Assembly (NCBI RefSeq): GCF_018129965.1
Contig: NZ_JAFCKW010000027.1
Location: forward strand, 1-64,000
DNA: 64,000 nt
Source: Bradyrhizobium diazoefficiens
Lineage (GTDB): Bacteria; Pseudomonadota; Alphaproteobacteria; Rhizobiales; Xanthobacteraceae
Direction: 5' to 3'
The translations under genes and the position numbers were made by a program. Below, one piece after another: positions 35,358-43,840 of the stretch (its first letter is position 1; the number at the start of each line of letters is the position of its first letter). The notes below the pieces were generated by a model, which was given only the letters and a program-made list of their open reading frames with translations, made no database searches and was not told the origin of the DNA.

Positions 35358-38300
35358 TCACTTCGCCGTCCGCACCTCGACCGTTCCCGTGCCCGTCCGC
35401 CCGTAGCGCGAGGGATTGTACATGTCCTCGACATAGGCCTGCGGCAGCACGTATTTGCCGGGCGAGACCGCGCGCACGACATAGGCGACGGTGAAAACCG
35501 CCTTGGAATCCGAGGCCCGGTCCACGGCCGCCGTGAAGCGGTCGTCGCGGAACTCGGTATTTTCGGGCTCCTCGCCGTCCTCGATCCAGTCCAGCGTGCC
35601 GCTGTCACCCGACGACACCAGCTTCGGATTGTCGATCTCCAGGCCCGCCGGCAGATAGTCAGATACCATGATGTGGCCGTATTCGGGTTTGGCCTCGGTG
35701 ATCTTCAGCACCACCGCAAAGCGCTGGTTCTGCTTGACCTTGCTGATGTCGGCCGGCTTGCCGTCGAGCGTGAAATAGCTGCGCTCGATCTTGAAGCCGC
35801 TGGACGCAGCCGGCTCCGGGGTCAAAGGCGAGCCCGAGACCGAGATCACCGCGTGCACCGGTGCATCGCCGGTGTTGGTGATCTTCAGCGGCTTGCCGTC
35901 CAGCGTCGCGGCTTTGTAGCTGCGGTAGAGCGCGGTCTTGACGCTCTGGCCGTCGACCTCGATCGAGAGATTCTCCCTGGCCAGCGCCCGTGCCGCCAGC
36001 ACCAGCCACGCATTCTCCTGCGTGGAGGTATAGGGCGTGAGACCGCGCGCGGTCTCGACGCGGGCCACCGCCTGCGTCAGCGTCGCCTTCGGTGCATTGC
36101 CTTCGCTCGCGAGCGAGACCAGAGCTGCGGCATCGCGAAGCTGCGAGCCGTAATCGGTGCGGCCGAACTCCAGCACCGGTTTGGGCGCGAGGCTGTCGAG
36201 GGCGGCGCCGTAGACCCGCTCCGCGCGATTGCGGTCACCGACCAGCGCCAGCGCAGCGGCGAGCTGCGACTTGGCGATCGGCGTTGCGAGGTTGGACAGC
36301 TTGGTGTCGGCGAGATAGCGCAGGTCGCCGATCGGCGCCGCGCCATTGCGGGCGAGCACGTACAGGCCATAGGCGAGATCGCGCCCGCCATCCTTCTCCG
36401 GCTCGTTGCCGTTGACGACGGAGTTGCGGATGCGGTCGAGCGCGTTCTTGAACAGCACGTCCGGCACCACAAAACCCTTTTCTCGGGCGCGGGTGAGGAA
36501 GTCAGTTACATAGGCGTCGAGCCACGCATCGTCGCCGCCCGCCGACCACAGGCCGAACGAGCCGTTGGAGCCTTGACGCGCCAAGAGCCGCTCGATCGCA
36601 TCGCGGATGCGCTGGTCGACGTCGGTATCCATGGCCAGATGCGCGCCGGCGGCGAGGTCGTTGACATAGAGCAGCGGAAGGGCGCGGCTCGTGATCTGCT
36701 CCGAGCAGCCATAGGGATAGCGGTCGAGCGCTTTGAGGATCGTCGCCGCATCGAGCGCGGTCGACAGGCTCGCCGAGACCGAGACGCTGCCGGTGCCTGG
36801 CACGAGATCGGCGAACATGTCCGAGGTCAGCGTCAGGCTCTCGCCCTTGGCCAGCGTGCGGATCGAGCGCCGCGCCAGCACCTGCGTCGCCGCCTTGACG
36901 TCGAACGCGTAATGGCGCGCCAGCGTCAGGCCGTCCGGTCCCTTGATGTCGACGTCGAGCGTCGCCTGCCCCGCCGCGGTCGCATCGATCGCAAGTGCAA
37001 ACGCGTTGCGCTGCTTGGCGGAAAGCCTGACCGTGGTGGCGGGGTTGCCGGTCATTTTCACCGGTCCGCCGATCTTGATGTTGATGACGTAGTCGCCGGC
37101 CTGGCCCTCGACATTGTCGATCTCGAGGTTGACCGTGCCGTGGTCGCCGTTGAGCAGGAAGCGCGGCAGGGTCGTGGTCAGCACCACGGGATCGCGGATC
37201 ACCACATCGGTGTTGGCACGGCCGAGCTTGGTCGCGGTCCACGCCACCGCCATCACCCGCGCGGTGCCGGCAAACTCCGGAATGTCGAAGCTCACCTCCG
37301 CCGTGCCGTCGGCAGCGACGGTGACGATACCGGAATAGAGCGCCAGCGGCTTCTGCGCCGGCGGCGAGCCCTGCAGCTCCGCCGCGCCGGCGTCACCGCC
37401 GGACTTGATCTGACCGCGCGTGCCCGACATGCCGTCGATCAGTTGCCCATAGAGGTCGCGGATCTCCGCGCTGAGGCGGCGCTGGCCGAGATAGTAATCG
37501 TCCGGTGCCGGCGGCTTGTAATTGGTGAGGTTGAGGATGCCGACATCGACCGCCGCAATGACGACCTTGGCGTCCTCGCCCGGATTGAGCCCGTCCAGCT
37601 TGACCGGGATCTTCAGCGTGGAGTTCGGCCGGATCAACGCCGGCGGCGTCAACTTCACCTGCAACGTGCGGGTCTGCTTGTCGATGCCGAACCATTTCAG
37701 CCCGATCGCGCGGCCCGGCATGCGCTGGGCCGCGGCATCGAGCGGACGGCGCAAAGTCGCCACCACATAGGCGCCGGTGCCCCAGTCCTTGCCGACCGCA
37801 AGCTTGACCTGGGCGGTGCCTTCCTTCGCGTCGATGGTCTGCGTCGTCAGCAGGCGGTCGCCGAGCACGTTGACGGTCAGCTTGCCGGCGCTGCGGACGT
37901 TGACCGACACCGTCATGGTGTCGCCAGAGGCGTATTGCGGCTTGTCGATCGAGGTCTCCAGCAGGTCCGGCGTATCGGCGCTGCCGTCGGAATACCAGCC
38001 GACGTCGAACTGCACCGAGGTCACCGGGCCGTCGGCATCGTTCGACTTGACGTCGAGCCGGTAGCGGCCGGGCTTCGGGCTGAGCGATATCCGCGACGGC
38101 TTGTCGGCGGCGACGGTGACGTCACCGTCCGCAACGCGCGAAGTCGACTTGACCGGCTCGTATTCCCAGTAATTATTCTGGCGATACCACTGGTAACGGG
38201 ACTCCATCTTCAGGAGTTCGTAGCGCAGGCCGTCGCGGCGCAGCCGCTCGCCCTCGGGCGAGACGAACACCACGTCGAACTCGGCCTTGTCGCCCTCGGC

Positions 38301-40562
38301 GACGTTCTTGTCCGCGAACAGCGGCTTGATGCCGATCATGGCGGTCGCGGGGGCGACCGGCAGCACCAGTTTGCGCTCGACGGCACGGCCGCCGGTCTCG
38401 ACCATGCGGACGAAGATCTGCGCCTCCTGCGGACGCGTCGAGGCCGGCTGCTTGTCCAGCGTCACCGGGAAGGTCGCGACACCATTGGCGTCGGCCTCGG
38501 GCAAGTTCTCGAGCGGTGTGCGCTCGTTCGACGTGGTCTCCTCGTCGGCCACACCGAACTGATAGCCGGCAAAGCCCGGACGCTCCGACGCCGGCGCAAT
38601 CAGCAAGTCGCCTTCGAGCTGGAGGCCCGAGGCCGTCGCGCCGTAGAGGAAACGGCCGTCGGCCTTCAGCTCCACAGGAGCGTTAGCTTTGATCAGCTTG
38701 TCCTTGGCGGACAAGTCGAATTCGATCCGGTCGGGGACATAGTCCTCGACCATGAAGGTGGTCTCGCCGACCGACGATCCCTTCGGATCGGTGAAGGCGC
38801 GCACCCGCCAGGTCCCGGTCGGGACGGCCGAATTGAGCGGCACGGCGAGCGAGCGGCCACCGGCGCCCTGATCGGGCAGCAATGCGCGGCGGTATTCGAC
38901 GCCATCGGGCCGCTCGATCACCAGCGTCATCGGCCCGCCGGCGACGGCATTGCCCTGCCCGTCGCGCAACAGCGCGGTGAGATACACGGTCTCGCTGGAG
39001 CGGTAGACGCCGCGCTCGGCATAGACGAAGGCGTCGGCACCGACCGGCGCCGCACGGCCGGAGACGCCCCGGTCGGACAGGTCGAAGGCGGAGGTCTTCA
39101 GGCTCAGGAAGGCGTAGTCGGCCTTCTCGCCCGTGACGGTCAGCAGCGCCGGCGACAGGCCGCCCTCGCCGCGTGCGAGGCCCGTCTCGAACAGCACGTG
39201 GCCGCTGTCATCCGTCTTGCGCGTTGCCAGAATCTCGTTGTTGCGGGCAATCAGGCGCACCTCGGCCTTGCCGACCGGATCGGTCGAGGCCAGCGAGTTC
39301 ACAAAGACATGGATGCCGTCATTTCCGGAATAGGCCGAAACGCCGAGATCGGAAATGATGAACCATTGGGTAGCGAGTTGGTCGTCGTCATCGGAGCCCG
39401 GGCCCTTGGCCGCGGCCGTCATCACGTAGACGCCGGGCTGAAGCTCGCCGAGCGCCTGGTCGACCGGGAATGCAGTGGTGACGTCCTGGTTCAGCGTCAT
39501 CGCGGTAGCAAGCTCGCCGGACCAGACTTTGACGCCGCGTTCGCCGCCGAGATCAGTGAGCTGGTACTTCGACAGCGTCTTCTGGAAATCGCTGTCGACG
39601 ACCGTATTGATCAAGTTGCGATCGCCGATCCGGAAGACGTCGACGTTGACGGCGGGCGTGTTCACGCTGACCACGGGAATGCCGCGCTGGCCGGTCCGCG
39701 GCAGCACATAGGCGCGGCTGGTGAAGCGCACGAACGGCTTGCGGTCGCGCACATAGACGTTGAACTCGGCCGATTTCGGCAGGCCCTCCTTCACGGTGGA
39801 CGGCAGGCCGGCGCGCAGATTGATGTTGTAGCGCTCGCCATGCTTCAGCCCGTCGACGCAGAGCTGCTTGCCCTCGGCCGACAGCGCCGGCTTGTCTTGG
39901 CCCGCCAGCGCGAGGAAGGGCGCAAAATCGGTGCGCTTGGCCAGTTCCTCCGAGAACTGGAAACAGGCGCGCGGGCTCGCCGAATCCGAGTCCACCGTAT
40001 AGTCGAGCAGCCGGAAACCGTGCTCGTCACGCAGTTTCTCGTAACTGCCACGAACGTCAGCGACCTCGCGCATGTCGAGCGACAGCCGCAATGCATCCAG
40101 TGCCGGCCGCCACAGCTTGCGCTCGGCCAGCGATTTGCCGAGCACGGCGAGCGCGTTGGCCTCCTCGCCCGGATTGCCGGCGCGCATGTAGGCGATGTAG
40201 GCGGCGGTCGAGGCGCGCTCCTGCAGGAAGGTCTGCTCGGTCGAGCTCTTGGGCGTGATCTGGAAGATCGCTTTGGCAAGCCGCAGCCAGTTGCCGGCAT
40301 CTTCAGGCATGGTCGCCGCGATCTGGCCGAGCACCGACAGACCTGAGCGGAAATCGTTGCGCCGGAAGGCGGCGTCGGCGTCGGTGCGCAAGCTCGCGCC
40401 GGTCTTGGCGACCGGACCCGCCTCGGCCTTGATCTGCGCCTCCAGCTTGATGGCGGAATCGGCGAGATCATCGCGCTTGAACGCCTTGTCCGCGGCGTTG
40501 GCGGCCACCAGGCCGAACGCCAGCGCGGCGCAGAGTGTGACGGCGCGAACAAGACCGATCAT
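35358..40562 (-). CDS. Bacterial alpha-2-macroglobulin (YfhM-like) with thioester motif
   Basis: The 1734-residue exported protein starts at ATG 40562, which has GGGAG six bases upstream. A signal peptide (RAVTLCAALAFGLVAANA) is followed by a helical repeat region, then a string of beta-rich MG domains. A CSEQ thioester motif starts at about Cys1286 (in PYGCSEQITSR), followed by the alpha-helical toroid thioester domain. The intact CxEQ motif suggests covalent trapping of proteases that have breached the outer membrane. With pbpC directly downstream it forms the known protease-inhibition and wall-repair pair. It is soluble or membrane-attached in the periplasm; no lipobox cysteine is evident. 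Confidence 0.93.
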   Translation of the reverse strand: MIGLVRAVTLCAALAFGLVAANAADKAFKRDDLADSAIKLEAQIKAEAGPVAKTGASLRTDADAAFRRNDFRSGLSVLGQIAATMPEDAGNWLRLAKAIFQITPKSSTEQTFLQERASTAAYIAYMRAGNPGEEANALAVLGKSLAERKLWRPALDALRLSLDMREVADVRGSYEKLRDEHGFRLLDYTVDSDSASPRACFQFSEELAKRTDFAPFLALAGQDKPALSAEGKQLCVDGLKHGERYNINLRAGLPSTVKEGLPKSAEFNVYVRDRKPFVRFTSRAYVLPRTGQRGIPVVSVNTPAVNVDVFRIGDRNLINTVVDSDFQKTLSKYQLTDLGGERGVKVWSGELATAMTLNQDVTTAFPVDQALGELQPGVYVMTAAAKGPGSDDDDQLATQWFIISDLGVSAYSGNDGIHVFVNSLASTDPVGKAEVRLIARNNEILATRKTDDSGHVLFETGLARGEGGLSPALLTVTGEKADYAFLSLKTSAFDLSDRGVSGRAAPVGADAFVYAERGVYRSSETVYLTALLRDGQGNAVAGGPMTLVIERPDGVEYRRALLPDQGAGGRSLAVPLNSAVPTGTWRVRAFTDPKGSSVGETTFMVEDYVPDRIEFDLSAKDKLIKANAPVELKADGRFLYGATASGLQLEGDLLIAPASERPGFAGYQFGVADEETTSNERTPLENLPEADANGVATFPVTLDKQPASTRPQEAQIFVRMVETGGRAVERKLVLPVAPATAMIGIKPLFADKNVAEGDKAEFDVVFVSPEGERLRRDGLRYELLKMESRYQWYRQNNYWEYEPVKSTSRVADGDVTVAADKPSRISLSPKPGRYRLDVKSNDADGPVTSVQFDVGWYSDGSADTPDLLETSIDKPQYASGDTMTVSVNVRSAGKLTVNVLGDRLLTTQTIDAKEGTAQVKLAVGKDWGTGAYVVATLRRPLDAAAQRMPGRAIGLKWFGIDKQTRTLQVKLTPPALIRPNSTLKIPVKLDGLNPGEDAKVVIAAVDVGILNLTNYKPPAPDDYYLGQRRLSAEIRDLYGQLIDGMSGTRGQIKSGGDAGAAELQGSPPAQKPLALYSGIVTVAADGTAEVSFDIPEFAGTARVMAVAWTATKLGRANTDVVIRDPVVLTTTLPRFLLNGDHGTVNLEIDNVEGQAGDYVINIKIGGPVKMTGNPATTVRLSAKQRNAFALAIDATAAGQATLDVDIKGPDGLTLARHYAFDVKAATQVLARRSIRTLAKGESLTLTSDMFADLVPGTGSVSVSASLSTALDAATILKALDRYPYGCSEQITSRALPLLYVNDLAAGAHLAMDTDVDQRIRDAIERLLARQGSNGSFGLWSAGGDDAWLDAYVTDFLTRAREKGFVVPDVLFKNALDRIRNSVVNGNEPEKDGGRDLAYGLYVLARNGAAPIGDLRYLADTKLSNLATPIAKSQLAAALALVGDRNRAERVYGAALDSLAPKPVLEFGRTDYGSQLRDAAALVSLASEGNAPKATLTQAVARVETARGLTPYTSTQENAWLVLAARALARENLSIEVDGQSVKTALYRSYKAATLDGKPLKITNTGDAPVHAVISVSGSPLTPEPAASSGFKIERSYFTLDGKPADISKVKQNQRFAVVLKITEAKPEYGHIMVSDYLPAGLEIDNPKLVSSGDSGTLDWIEDGEEPENTEFRDDRFTAAVDRASDSKAVFTVAYVVRAVSPGKYVLPQAYVEDMYNPSRYGRTGTGTVEVRTAK

Positions 40563-40961
40563 GATGGACTCCCGGAGATCACGGCGAGCGCCGCGTGAGC
40601 ATGAAGTGCGCGGAAAGGTGACGGACTCAAGGCGAGGGAACAAGATGTGCAAATCGTCGCATTCGCCATGGCAAAGCAAGCCCTCAGTGACCGATCGCGA
40701 TGAGCCGCGCACGCCGTCCTGATGGCGCAGCCAAACCTGACCCGTCGACCGGCGGCCATGTCCCGGAAGCTGGCATGCGTTCCCGGCGATGTGATCCATC
40801 GTCCAGTCCGCGGCCGCCCGACCCGGCACCCTGACACCCCACCGTTCCGCTTTGTCGCGTCGTGCGGGAAAACGGTTCGGTTCAGACTTGGCGCGGGCGA
40901 GGATTTTTCATATGTGGCGTGATAGAAGACCGGAAGGCGGTCGCCGAGGCCGGCTCCAGAC
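40563..40961. other. Gene-free interval before tRNA-Arg
   Basis: About 400 bases without a supportable gene. It holds the promoter for the minus-strand alpha-2-macroglobulin gene and that of the plus-strand tRNA. TTGGCG and TATGTG spaced by 17 bases just upstream of the tRNA are a weak promoter candidate. Confidence 0.4.
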
Positions 40962-41038
40962 GGTCCCGTAGCTCAACTGGATAGAGCATCAGATTTCTAC
41001 TCTGAGGGTTGCAGGTTCGATTCCTGCCGGGATCGCCA
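40962..41038 (+). tRNA. tRNA-Arg (anticodon TCT)
   Basis: GGTCCCG pairs with CGGGATC as the acceptor stem (one G-U), followed by G73 and an encoded CCA. The anticodon arm TCAGA/TCTGA encloses the loop TTTCTAC, giving anticodon TCT. The T arm CAGGTTCGATTCCTG is intact. It reads AGA arginine codons. Its 3' end borders phage-derived genes, and tRNA-Arg genes are common integration targets. Confidence 0.96.
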
Positions 41039-41139
41039 GCTATAGACCTGCCTTTGATTTCATTGACGAAAATAACCGTCGTTTTCCCACTTTTTTGACA
41101 CCCTTTTCGAGTGAGGAAAAATTCACTATTCGTTCACGC

Positions 41140-41466
41140 ATGCCCGACGACCTCTCCCTGCGCAAAGCCGTCATCGGCGGCGAGACCGCGCCGCACGATT
41201 ACCTGGTGATCTGGGATGACCTGCCGATTGGCCGCATCTTCCGCACCAACGCGGTCGGCGGCGGCGAGGAATGGTCGTGGAGTTGCTTCCTGCCGAACGT
41301 GCCGCAGCGCAGCCATCACCGTGGCCGCGCCAGCCGGCTCGAGTACGCCAAGGCCGAGTTCAGGAAGGCCTGGACCGAACTGCATGGCGAGATCAGCCAT
41401 GACCAGATCCGCGCCGCGCGCGCGATGACCAGCGACCACAGCCGGCCATGGCACCAGCGCGGATGA
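41140..41466 (+). CDS. Conserved-looking hypothetical protein next to tRNA-Arg
   Basis: This is a 108-residue protein from ATG 41140; a TTG 15 codons upstream is possible, and neither has a good ribosome-binding site. The central DYLVIWDDLPIGRIFRTN reads like a compact beta unit, then SHHRGRASRLEYAKAEFRKAW is helical and basic. I recall similar short proteins scattered in Bradyrhizobium genomes, often near mobile DNA, without known function. It is the first gene after the tRNA. Confidence 0.65.
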   Translation: MPDDLSLRKAVIGGETAPHDYLVIWDDLPIGRIFRTNAVGGGEEWSWSCFLPNVPQRSHHRGRASRLEYAKAEFRKAWTELHGEISHDQIRAARAMTSDHSRPWHQRG

Positions 41467-41494
41467 ATGCGGGCCGGCGCCCCGGGAGAGCGCC

Positions 41495-42532
41495 CTAGGT
41501 CGTCGCCGCCTGGATCGCAGCCAAGGACACCCCGCCGTTTGTCGCGTACGCCCACGCCTGCTTATAGGAAAGCGTCGAGGCATCCAATCCGTTTTCGAAG
41601 AACACCGAGTTGCCGTTATAGGTGCTCATGCCAGTGTCTTGCGCCCAAACGGAATTGACCAGCGTAGATCCCTTCCACAGACCACCCCAGACATAGGGCG
41701 GTCCGATGAAGCACCGATACGTGTAGTCGGTATTCGCCGTCAAGCCCGTATAGGCCGAATTGCGCGTGATCGACTGAAAAGCCACCTGGCCGCCATTGTA
41801 GAAGGTCCAGTCCAGAGCGCCGTCGACGCCAAGACGGAAATGCAGCATCCCGTTGAGGTAGTTTTGCCCGGTGATGAAATTGGCGATCGTCGGCGAAGGC
41901 GTCCCGCTGGTCGAAAGCGCAATACCGCCGGTCGTGGCATAGGCCAGGCGCGGGCATTCCGTCGCCGAAACGCTGACGGTCGCTCCGCTCGACGTCGCCG
42001 TGATTCCGCTCGCGATCGACGTGGCGTTGCTGTTGATGACGGAAGCCAGCGCCGTCGCTGCGGTTATCAGCGTGTCGGTCCCGTTCAGCACATAGGAGAC
42101 CTGATAGAAGGCGGCCGACCTGCTGGGGTAGATGTTGACGTACATCGCCGCGCCATTCGCCGCGGTGCCGCCGACAATCAATTTGTTGACGACCGAGGAG
42201 ACGCGGAAGATGCATCCCGCCTCCTTGACGACGCCCGACGTATCAGAGCGGGAATAGGAAGATCCTGTTGACGTTTGTGTGAGAGTGTTGCCGCTGACTG
42301 TGAGGCTGGCGCCGGCTGATCCATCCGCGGCCCATGCAGGTCCTCGCACATCCGGCACCCGGCCGGATAGCGCGCCGCTGCCGGAGAATCGATCGAGAAG
42401 CAACGGGACCGCGGCTCCCCCAAGGACAACAGCACGCTGCTGCGGCGTGAGAGCCTCGAGGCTTTCGGGTAATCCGGCTGCGACCACCGCGGCTGATGCG
42501 CCCGTCAGAAGCTTGCGGCGAGTGATGCGCAT
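41495..42532 (-). CDS. Exported phage-associated surface/appendage-like protein
   Basis: From ATG 42532 the 345-residue product has a twin-arginine-like leader (MRITRRKLLTGASAAVVAAG). The rest is rich in Ser, Thr, Gly, Ala and Asn, with a lectin- or fibre-like beta pattern (YLNGMLHFRLGVDGALDWTF). No enzyme motif is recognised. Its ATG overlaps the upstream stop (TGATG), placing it in the five-gene minus-strand block. Phage particle decoration or a moron gene are both possible; its function is not determined. Confidence 0.6.
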   Translation of the reverse strand: MRITRRKLLTGASAAVVAAGLPESLEALTPQQRAVVLGGAAVPLLLDRFSGSGALSGRVPDVRGPAWAADGSAGASLTVSGNTLTQTSTGSSYSRSDTSGVVKEAGCIFRVSSVVNKLIVGGTAANGAAMYVNIYPSRSAAFYQVSYVLNGTDTLITAATALASVINSNATSIASGITATSSGATVSVSATECPRLAYATTGGIALSTSGTPSPTIANFITGQNYLNGMLHFRLGVDGALDWTFYNGGQVAFQSITRNSAYTGLTANTDYTYRCFIGPPYVWGGLWKGSTLVNSVWAQDTGMSTYNGNSVFFENGLDASTLSYKQAWAYATNGGVSLAAIQAATT

Positions 42533-42660
42533 CACCACCACCCTTTCAGATTGCCATAGAGCGCCACGAAGCCGTAGAGCGCGCCGAGCCCGTAGACCGT
42601 GAGCACGGCCGCGCCGCCCCACACGACGAGCCGCCCGGCGATCGCGTAGAGCACCCTCAT
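42532..42660 (-). CDS. Very small single-helix membrane protein (42 residues)
   Basis: ATG 42660 overlaps the upstream stop (ATGA), and its own stop overlaps the next start. The product is essentially one hydrophobic stretch (LVVWGGAAVLTVYGLGALYGF) with a short polar end. The tight coupling on both sides is the main evidence that it is translated. It could be a holin-like or spanin-associated peptide. Confidence 0.6.
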   Translation of the reverse strand: MRVLYAIAGRLVVWGGAAVLTVYGLGALYGFVALYGNLKGWW

Positions 42661-43148
42661 GTCATGCTCCCCGGCATGAAGCAGCGGATTGACGGACCCT
42701 GGTAGCCCCAGATCGGCCACACCATCGTTCGCCCTGCCCTGTTCGGCTCGGTGATGACGGCATCCTCGGGTACGTCCAGCCAGATCATGTTGGTCTTGTC
42801 GGCCTCATCATTCGAGCGCGGAATCCGGACGCGGTAGCGGCCATCCTTGGATTCCCAGTCGACGTCGGACAACGCGTAGCCGTCGGCGTCCGAACAGCAG
42901 GGACCATTGCGGCTGCGCAGGCTGTCAAACCAGGTCTTCAGGTCGGAATTTGCGTAGCGGCCGTCGCGGTCGCGTGCGGCGACGTCGAGGACGAGTGCGC
43001 AGAGCACCGAGACGATCAGGCTAAAGACGCCAAGGCCTGCGATGGTCTCCCCGATCGCGGCGCGGAGCGGGCCCTTGGCGCGGTCGGAAATCAGAAGGCC
43101 TGCCATCATCACGACGAACGAGCCCGCGCTCCATAACGGCACGAACAT
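42657..43148 (-). CDS. Phage-associated membrane protein with CCS motif
   Basis: ATG 43148 has AGGAGG five bases upstream, which decides the start. The 163-residue product has two membrane helices (residues about 5-20 and 35-55). A soluble domain follows with WFDSLRSRNGPCCSDADGYA, then a beta region YRVRIPRSN and the end RTMVWPIWGYQG. The Cys-Cys-Ser-Asp element and conserved tryptophans suggest a real fold. I recall related proteins in Bradyrhizobium phage-like regions, function unknown. Confidence 0.65.
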   Translation of the reverse strand: MFVPLWSAGSFVVMMAGLLISDRAKGPLRAAIGETIAGLGVFSLIVSVLCALVLDVAARDRDGRYANSDLKTWFDSLRSRNGPCCSDADGYALSDVDWESKDGRYRVRIPRSNDEADKTNMIWLDVPEDAVITEPNRAGRTMVWPIWGYQGPSIRCFMPGSMT

Positions 43149-43157
43149 CAACGCCTC

Positions 43158-43457
43158 CTATTGACTTCGATTCCAGTGGCTGTCGGCAAGACGGTTGATC
43201 GCGGCGAGCATGCGCTCGCCAATGTCGTTCTGCTTCTCGAGGAGCTTCACGATTTCGAAGCTGTTCTCGTGCATGTGCGCGATGGCCTGCTGCATCTCCC
43301 ACCGGGCTTGCAGGTCCTCCACGCCGGGATCTGGCTTCTTCTGCTGATCCTGCAGGCCGCGCAGCATGGCCCAGACGCCGATGCCGGCGATGATGAGGCC
43401 GATCACAATGCCCTGGATGACCGGCCAGGGCGCAAGCGCCTCAAGAACATCCTTCAT
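43158..43457 (-). CDS. Small membrane-anchored coiled-coil protein (99 residues)
   Basis: From ATG 43457 there is one membrane helix (WPVIQGIVIGLIIAGIGVWAML) followed by a charged helical segment (EDLQARWEMQQAIAHMHENS and on) that looks coiled-coil. The start overlaps the end of the upstream gene by 17 bases. The architecture resembles the spanin or holin-accessory proteins of lysis modules, but no family is recognised. Confidence 0.55.
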   Translation of the reverse strand: MKDVLEALAPWPVIQGIVIGLIIAGIGVWAMLRGLQDQQKKPDPGVEDLQARWEMQQAIAHMHENSFEIVKLLEKQNDIGERMLAAINRLADSHWNRSQ

Positions 43458-43821
43458 GGTCCGCCACCGCCCTGTAAGCCACGTCGAGTTCGCCAAGCAC
43501 GATCATCGACCAGAACGGTACGTCGGGTGACATCAGCCCATGCTTGAAGGACAATTGGATCAGCGCCAGGTCGATCTGCGTCCACATGACGGCGCAAGCG
43601 ATCGCCATGGCGGCGCGGATCATTGGTCCGGCCCTGCGACCGGCGATTTCGTGGCCGTTGAGCACAAGCCCGATGAGACGGACGAGGCCAACGCCGAACA
43701 GGATCACGGCGACGAAAGCCGCGGACATCGGAAATGCGATCAGTTGGAACGTATCCGCGAGCACGATGTCGGGCGAGATCACGATCGCCGCTGCAAGCCA
43801 CAGCATTGCGACCGTGATCAC
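43441..43821 (-). CDS. Phage-type membrane protein, probably lacking its native start
   Basis: There are four membrane segments over about 126 residues, with RRFEWVITVAMLWLA near the N terminus and VPFWSMIVLGELDVAYRAVAD near the C terminus. Coding character continues upstream of the listed GTG to about 43838 and then stops abruptly where a plus-strand fibre gene begins. The original start was therefore probably lost by rearrangement. GTG 43821 and ATG 43806 are possible replacement starts, neither with a good ribosome-binding site. Confidence 0.5.
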   Translation of the reverse strand: MITVAMLWLAAAIVISPDIVLADTFQLIAFPMSAAFVAVILFGVGLVRLIGLVLNGHEIAGRRAGPMIRAAMAIACAVMWTQIDLALIQLSFKHGLMSPDVPFWSMIVLGELDVAYRAVADHEGCS

Positions 43822-43840
43822 CCATTCGAAGCGGCGTCCC

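Noticed and set aside
35199..40346. A 1715-codon open frame on the plus strand
   Set aside because: It is antisense to the alpha-2-macroglobulin gene. Its translation is dominated by Arg, His, Asp, Gln and Gly with no domain, as expected from the codon bias of the true minus-strand gene.
43544..43840. N-terminal 99 residues of the fibre open frame
   Set aside because: This part is antisense to a membrane-protein gene with clear helices and has no fibre-like composition.
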